64,000 nt of DNA, taken from NCBI GenBank assembly GCA_022072445.1, contig JAJVHV010000010.1, forward strand, positions 1 to 64,000, written 5' to 3'. A model generated the notes under the pieces. The model had not been told where the DNA came from. It made no database searches and was given only the letters and a program-made list of their open reading frames with translations. Position numbers and translations under genes: made by a program. Of this stretch, positions 60,363 through 64,000 are shown one piece after another. The first letter of the stretch is position 1, and each line of letters begins with the position of its first letter. Source of the DNA: Phycisphaerae bacterium (GTDB taxonomy: Bacteria > Planctomycetota > Phycisphaerae > UBA1845 > Fen-1342).

Positions 60363-60737
60363 CTACAGCGCGGCCGGCGAGACACCCACCGCGACGATGC
60401 TGCACGCCACGATCGGATCGAGCCCCAGCCGCCGGGCTTCGGCGAGCAGTTCGTCGCTCTCGGCGCCGGGGTTCACCCAGAATTCGTCGGGTGCGGCTGC
60501 GGCCACGTCGGGCAGCACTCGGATGCCGACGGCGGGCGGCAGGTAGAGCGAGATGCGGTCGAGGTCGCCCTCGATCTCGCGCAACGAGGCATAGACGCGC
60601 AGTCCCTCGATCTCGCCGCCCTTGGGATTGACCGGGTAGACCTCCCAGTCCTGCTGGAGGTACGCGCGGATCGCCTTGTTGCTGAACTTGGTGCGATCGG
60701 CGGAGGCACCGACGATGGCGACGGTTTTTCGAGGCAT
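60363..60737 (-). CDS. CoA-binding domain protein (YccU-like)
   Basis: A 124-residue single Rossmann-like CoA-binding domain: AIVGASADRTKFSNKAIRAY at the N-terminus, PVNPKGGEIEGLRVYASL (the family NPK motif) and DEFWVNPGAESDELL. The proteins are cytoplasmic and bind CoA; the physiological role is uncertain. The start at 60737 gives normal family length. Residues further upstream in frame are the translated 30-bp repeat and not part of the gene. Confidence 0.9.
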   Translation of the reverse strand: MPRKTVAIVGASADRTKFSNKAIRAYLQQDWEVYPVNPKGGEIEGLRVYASLREIEGDLDRISLYLPPAVGIRVLPDVAAAAPDEFWVNPGAESDELLAEARRLGLDPIVACSIVAVGVSPAAL

Positions 60738-60750
60738 GCGGGTTGCTCGG

Positions 60751-60900
60751 ATGCGGTTTCGCGGCTGCGGGACTCGTGGACGTGGGATTCTTGGATGCGG
60801 AATTCTCGGATACGGGACTCTTGGATGCGGAATTCTCGGATACGGGACTCTTGGATGCGGAATTCTCGGATACGGGACGCGTGGATGCGGGTTTTTCGGT
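60751..60900. repeat. 30-bp tandem repeat (three exact copies) in a 15-bp word run
   Basis: The unit ggatgcggaattctcggata plus cgggactctt repeats with a 30-bp period at 60793, 60823 and 60853. Each unit is two diverged 15-mers (ggatgcggaattctc, ggatacgggactctt), with further degenerate copies on both sides. It sits between the RND gene's stop and the CoA-binding gene's start. Confidence 0.88.
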
Positions 60901-60906
60901 TGCGGG

Positions 60907-63900
60907 TTACTTTCCGGCGCTCGACGCGGGGCTGCCCAGCGGCGCGCTTTCGGCGCCGACGACGCCGGCGGGCGCGGTGTGCCGCGCGCCAAACGCCATC
61001 CGCAGCTCGATGACCGCAGTCAGCACGCAGGGCACCAGCACCAGCGTGCCGAGCGTCGAGACGAACATGCCGCCGAGGATGACGCTCGCCAGCCCGCGGT
61101 AGAGTTCGCTGCCGGCTCCGGGCAGGATCGCCAGCGGCAGCAGGCCGACAATGCTGGTCAGGCTGGTCATGAATACCGGCCGCACGCGGACGCGGACCGC
61201 CTCGCGGACCGCCTGGCGGATCGGCATGTGCTCGTCGCGCAGATACACCAGCGACTGCTCCACCAGCAGGATCGCGTTTTTCACCACCAGGCCCGTCAGC
61301 ATGATGAAGCCGAGGAAGGTCAGCACGTCGAGCTGCTGCACCGGCTGGTCCGTGGTCATCAGTGTGCCCCAGTGGCACAGCGAAAGCCCCAGGAAACCGC
61401 CGAAAACCGCCAACGGCACGCTGAACATGATCACGAAGGGATAAAGCCAGCTCTCGTACAGCGCGCACATCAGCAGATAGACCACCAGCACCGACAACAG
61501 CGCCTTGCCGCTGAGGATGTTGGTCAGACTCTGCCAGCTCCAGCCCTTCCATTCCCCGATCAGCGAGTTCCGCGCCGCCGCCAGCTTGTCCGCGTTGCCC
61601 GTCAGCGAAACCGTGATGCTCGGGTCGATCTGCCCGGTCCGCCGCAGCTCCCCGGCGATGCCGTCCTCGAAGTTCTTCTCCGGCGTGCCCTGGATGCGGC
61701 GGATGACTGCTTCCAGCGGCATGGCCTCGGGCGGGGTGATGGTGAGCGAGACCGAGCGCTGCCGCTCGATGCGGTTGATCTGCTCCAACGCGGTGGTGTC
61801 CACGAGCTGCGCGCCTGCCGAGAGAGGTACGACGCGGCCGATAGGCGTGTAAAGCGGTACCTGCGCGATCTCGCGCGTGGCGCGATCCTTCTGCCCCTGG
61901 ACGTAGAGCGAGATGTCGATCGTGTCTCCGCCGGCCACGCGATAGTCGCCCAGCAGCGCCCCATCCACGCAGGCTTCGACCACGAAGCCGATGTCGCGCA
62001 CCGTCAGACCCAGCGCGCCGGCCCGCTCGCGGTCGGGCACGATCCGCAGCTCCGGCCGGCCCTGGTCGAAGTTCGCCGGGTCGGGCTGCGGAAAGCCGCC
62101 GAACTGCAGCATGCACGCCATCTGCATCGCTTTCGCGGCGGCGGTCACCTTCTCCAGGTCGTCGCCGCGAATCTGAATCTCGGCGTTGTTTCCGCCGCCG
62201 AAGGTGAAGAGCTGCGCCTGGAAGAAAATCGGAAACGTGCCGGGGATGCTTCCGCCCGATGTCTGGAGCAGGCGTACCAGCGGCTTGACCTTCGCCTCGT
62301 CGCGGCTGGTGGCGCCCATGAAGCACCCGCCGGCCCACGACACGAAGAAGAACTGGTTGATCAGCGGCGGGGGCGTCAGCCACTCGCGCTGCGCGCGGTC
62401 GCGCTCCAGCCGGCTGAGCTGGCCGTTCATCAGCTCCGGAAGCTGATTGGCCGCCAGCATGGCGTCGACCTGCCGCACCCATTGCCGGTCCAGCTCGCCC
62501 TGCTCCGGCGAGCCCGGCTGAACCTCCCAATAGCGCCGGATGCCCTGCTCCACCGTGCGGCCCATGCGCTCGAACTCGGCGTTGTTGTACCCCGGGGGAG
62601 TGAGCAGGAATCCGAAGACGAGGTTCTGGTTGCCGGCCGGCAGGTAGGTCGACTCGGGGATCAGGAACCGCGCCAGCACGAACGAGCCGATCGTCATACC
62701 GGCAATCACGAGCGCGCGCGCCACACGATGATGATTGAGCCGATCCACAAGATCGGCGGTGAGGCCCGCCAGCCGCAGGATCGGATCGCGCGTCGCCGCC
62801 TTCACACCGCCGGTCAGCGGCTTGTCCTCCACGGCGAAGCGCGGTCCGCCGCGCCGCTGCAGTAGCCGGACCGCCAGGGGTGGAATCACGGTGACGGCCA
62901 CCAGCATCGACAAACCGACAGCGACAACCTCGGCGATGCTGATGTCGCGGAAGAGCTGCCCGGCCTCTTCCTGGATGAAGATGACCGGCAGGAACACCGC
63001 CATCGTCGTCAACGTGCTCGCCAGCACCGCGCCCCAGACCTCGCGCGTGCCGTCCAGCACGGCGGCGCGGATCGGCTTTCCGCTCTGCCGATGTCGGAAG
63101 ATGTTTTCGAGCACGACGTAGGCGCTGTCGACGACGTCGCCGACCGCGAATGCGATGCCCGCCAGCGAGATGACATTTAGCGTGCGGCCCAGCAGCACGA
63201 TCACGACGAACGTGCCGATGATTGAGACGGGAATGGTCAGGGCCAGCACCGCCGTCGCCCGCCAGCTCCGCAGGAACGCCAGCAGCAGCCCCAGCACCAG
63301 CGCGCTGCCGTAGACGATGTTCGACTGCACCATGTCGATGGCGTGCTGGATGTAGAGCGTCTGGTCGTAGACCTGCACCAGCTCGAGGTCCATGCCCCGC
63401 CCGCGCAGCACTTCCTCGTTGACCTTGGCGATCGCCTTCTTCAGGTCCGCCATCACGGCCACGACGTTCGAGCCCACTTCGGCCCGCACGGGCAACGCCA
63501 GCACGTACTGCCCGTTGCTGCGCACGAACCCCTCGGGGTCCTTGTACGCCTGCCGCACCTCGGCCACGTCACGTACGTACACGGGGCCGCCCGCGGTCGA
63601 CGCAATCACCGTGTTGCGGATTTCGTCGAGCGACTCGAACTGACCCACCGTCCGGACGGCATAGTCACGCTTGCCCTGCATGCGCGTGCCGGCGGAGATG
63701 TCGGCGTTCTGCTGCCGCAGCGCCGTCTCCAACTCCCGAAACGTGATGCCGCGGGCCGCGAGCTGCCCGGCGTCGACGCGAATCTGCACCTCGCGCTCGA
63801 ACCCGCCATAGACCGGAACGCCCGCCACGCCCGGCACGCGATCCAGGTAGGGCTTGATGAAGTCCTCGGCGAAGTCGCGCAGTTTGCGCACCTCGTCGTC

Positions 63901-64000
63901 GTCGCGGCCCTGGCCGGGGTAGAGGATCAGCCAGGCGATGATGTTGTTCATCTCCTCGTTCTGGAGTTGAACCACGGGCTCCTCGACCTCGATCGGGTAG
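60907..64000 (-). CDS. RND-family efflux transporter permease subunit (5' end outside window)
   Basis: At least 1031 residues, open to the right edge, so the N-terminus and first transmembrane helix are missing. It is a proton-driven inner-membrane pump of the AcrB/CusA superfamily. Visible landmarks are EMNNIIAWLILYP, the porter domain (VPGVAGVPVYGGFEREVQIR), helix 4 region GIAFAVGDVVDSAYVVLENIFRH and the C-terminal bundle. In the family VDDA motif the second Asp is Ser here (VVDSAY), while the preceding GD adds an Asp. No periplasmic adaptor is in view; it may lie beyond the edge. The C-terminal tail is short and Ala/Ser-rich. Confidence 0.94.
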   Translation of the reverse strand, partial: YPIEVEEPVVQLQNEEMNNIIAWLILYPGQGRDDDEVRKLRDFAEDFIKPYLDRVPGVAGVPVYGGFEREVQIRVDAGQLAARGITFRELETALRQQNADISAGTRMQGKRDYAVRTVGQFESLDEIRNTVIASTAGGPVYVRDVAEVRQAYKDPEGFVRSNGQYVLALPVRAEVGSNVVAVMADLKKAIAKVNEEVLRGRGMDLELVQVYDQTLYIQHAIDMVQSNIVYGSALVLGLLLAFLRSWRATAVLALTIPVSIIGTFVVIVLLGRTLNVISLAGIAFAVGDVVDSAYVVLENIFRHRQSGKPIRAAVLDGTREVWGAVLASTLTTMAVFLPVIFIQEEAGQLFRDISIAEVVAVGLSMLVAVTVIPPLAVRLLQRRGGPRFAVEDKPLTGGVKAATRDPILRLAGLTADLVDRLNHHRVARALVIAGMTIGSFVLARFLIPESTYLPAGNQNLVFGFLLTPPGYNNAEFERMGRTVEQGIRRYWEVQPGSPEQGELDRQWVRQVDAMLAANQLPELMNGQLSRLERDRAQREWLTPPPLINQFFFVSWAGGCFMGATSRDEAKVKPLVRLLQTSGGSIPGTFPIFFQAQLFTFGGGNNAEIQIRGDDLEKVTAAAKAMQMACMLQFGGFPQPDPANFDQGRPELRIVPDRERAGALGLTVRDIGFVVEACVDGALLGDYRVAGGDTIDISLYVQGQKDRATREIAQVPLYTPIGRVVPLSAGAQLVDTTALEQINRIERQRSVSLTITPPEAMPLEAVIRRIQGTPEKNFEDGIAGELRRTGQIDPSITVSLTGNADKLAAARNSLIGEWKGWSWQSLTNILSGKALLSVLVVYLLMCALYESWLYPFVIMFSVPLAVFGGFLGLSLCHWGTLMTTDQPVQQLDVLTFLGFIMLTGLVVKNAILLVEQSLVYLRDEHMPIRQAVREAVRVRVRPVFMTSLTSIVGLLPLAILPGAGSELYRGLASVILGGMFVSTLGTLVLVPCVLTAVIELRMAFGARHTAPAGVVGAESAPLGSPASSAGK

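Overview
The window is GC-rich and gene-dense, and looks like a chromosomal segment of a Planctomycetota bacterium, probably near the Phycisphaerae. This rests on: two secreted subtilases ending in the paired N-G-F-D-V-D dockerin-like module typical of the phylum; a HYExAFE-family protein; a Bat-type TPR/SH3 protein; many lipoproteins; a sulfatase; KdsB (an LPS-type outer membrane); and intergenic DNA full of short repeats. About 50 protein genes and one tRNA are supported. The last gene runs off the right edge.

Layout. 1-0.8 kb: tandem repeat array. 0.8-7.1 kb: FHA-GAF-PP2C-like regulator, Mrp ATPase, small proteins and a large repetitive lipoprotein. 7.1-16.2 kb: repeats, an FtsX/MacB-type permease, a sulfatase lipoprotein, then a forward run with TPR membrane protein, RluA-type pseudouridine synthase, DacB and HYExAFE protein. 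16.3-23.2 kb (reverse): BatE/BatD pair, toroid-fold secreted protein, small lipoprotein, outer-membrane channel, DUF1569 protein and a carboxypeptidase-regulatory-domain lipoprotein. 23.4-30.5 kb: membrane protein, subtilase, TIGR01777 epimerase, UvrD-type helicase and C26 amidotransferase. 30.7-36.3 kb: GspE/PilB-type ATPase with a STAS protein, TGS GTPase, nucleotidyltransferase pair and thioester-reductase-like SDR. 36.6-42.6 kb: ECF sigma factor with a ChrR-like anti-sigma factor, a thioredoxin-like protein bracketed by 118-bp direct repeats, and a GH65 phosphorylase. 42.7-48.4 kb: secreted esterase, a ~1 kb modular repeat field and a reverse operon encoding MauE plus two secreted Cys-containing proteins. 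48.7-56 kb: secreted peptidyl-arginine deiminase-like enzyme, SPOR lipoprotein, RibF and a large subtilase. 56-64 kb: methyltransferase, tRNA-Sec(UCA), kdsB-pyrG, CoA-binding protein and an RND efflux subunit.

How it fits together. Envelope and secreted functions dominate: peptidoglycan (DacB, SPOR protein), LPS (KdsB), efflux (RND), Bat proteins, sulfatase, two subtilases, esterase and deiminase. Housekeeping genes (mrp, ribF, pyrG, rluA-type, uvrD-type) are interspersed. Regulatory modules are the FHA/PP2C-like protein, the STAS protein and the ECF sigma/anti-sigma pair.

The least explained material is intergenic. Most convergent gene ends carry hairpins or runs of degenerate 7-15 bp words. 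A tail-to-tail gene junction is duplicated around an inserted gene. The MauE operon includes a 10-Cys exported protein that I cannot assign to a family. Start sites were moved inward where a signal peptide and Shine-Dalgarno sequence supported it. No database search was possible, so family names rest on motif recognition.
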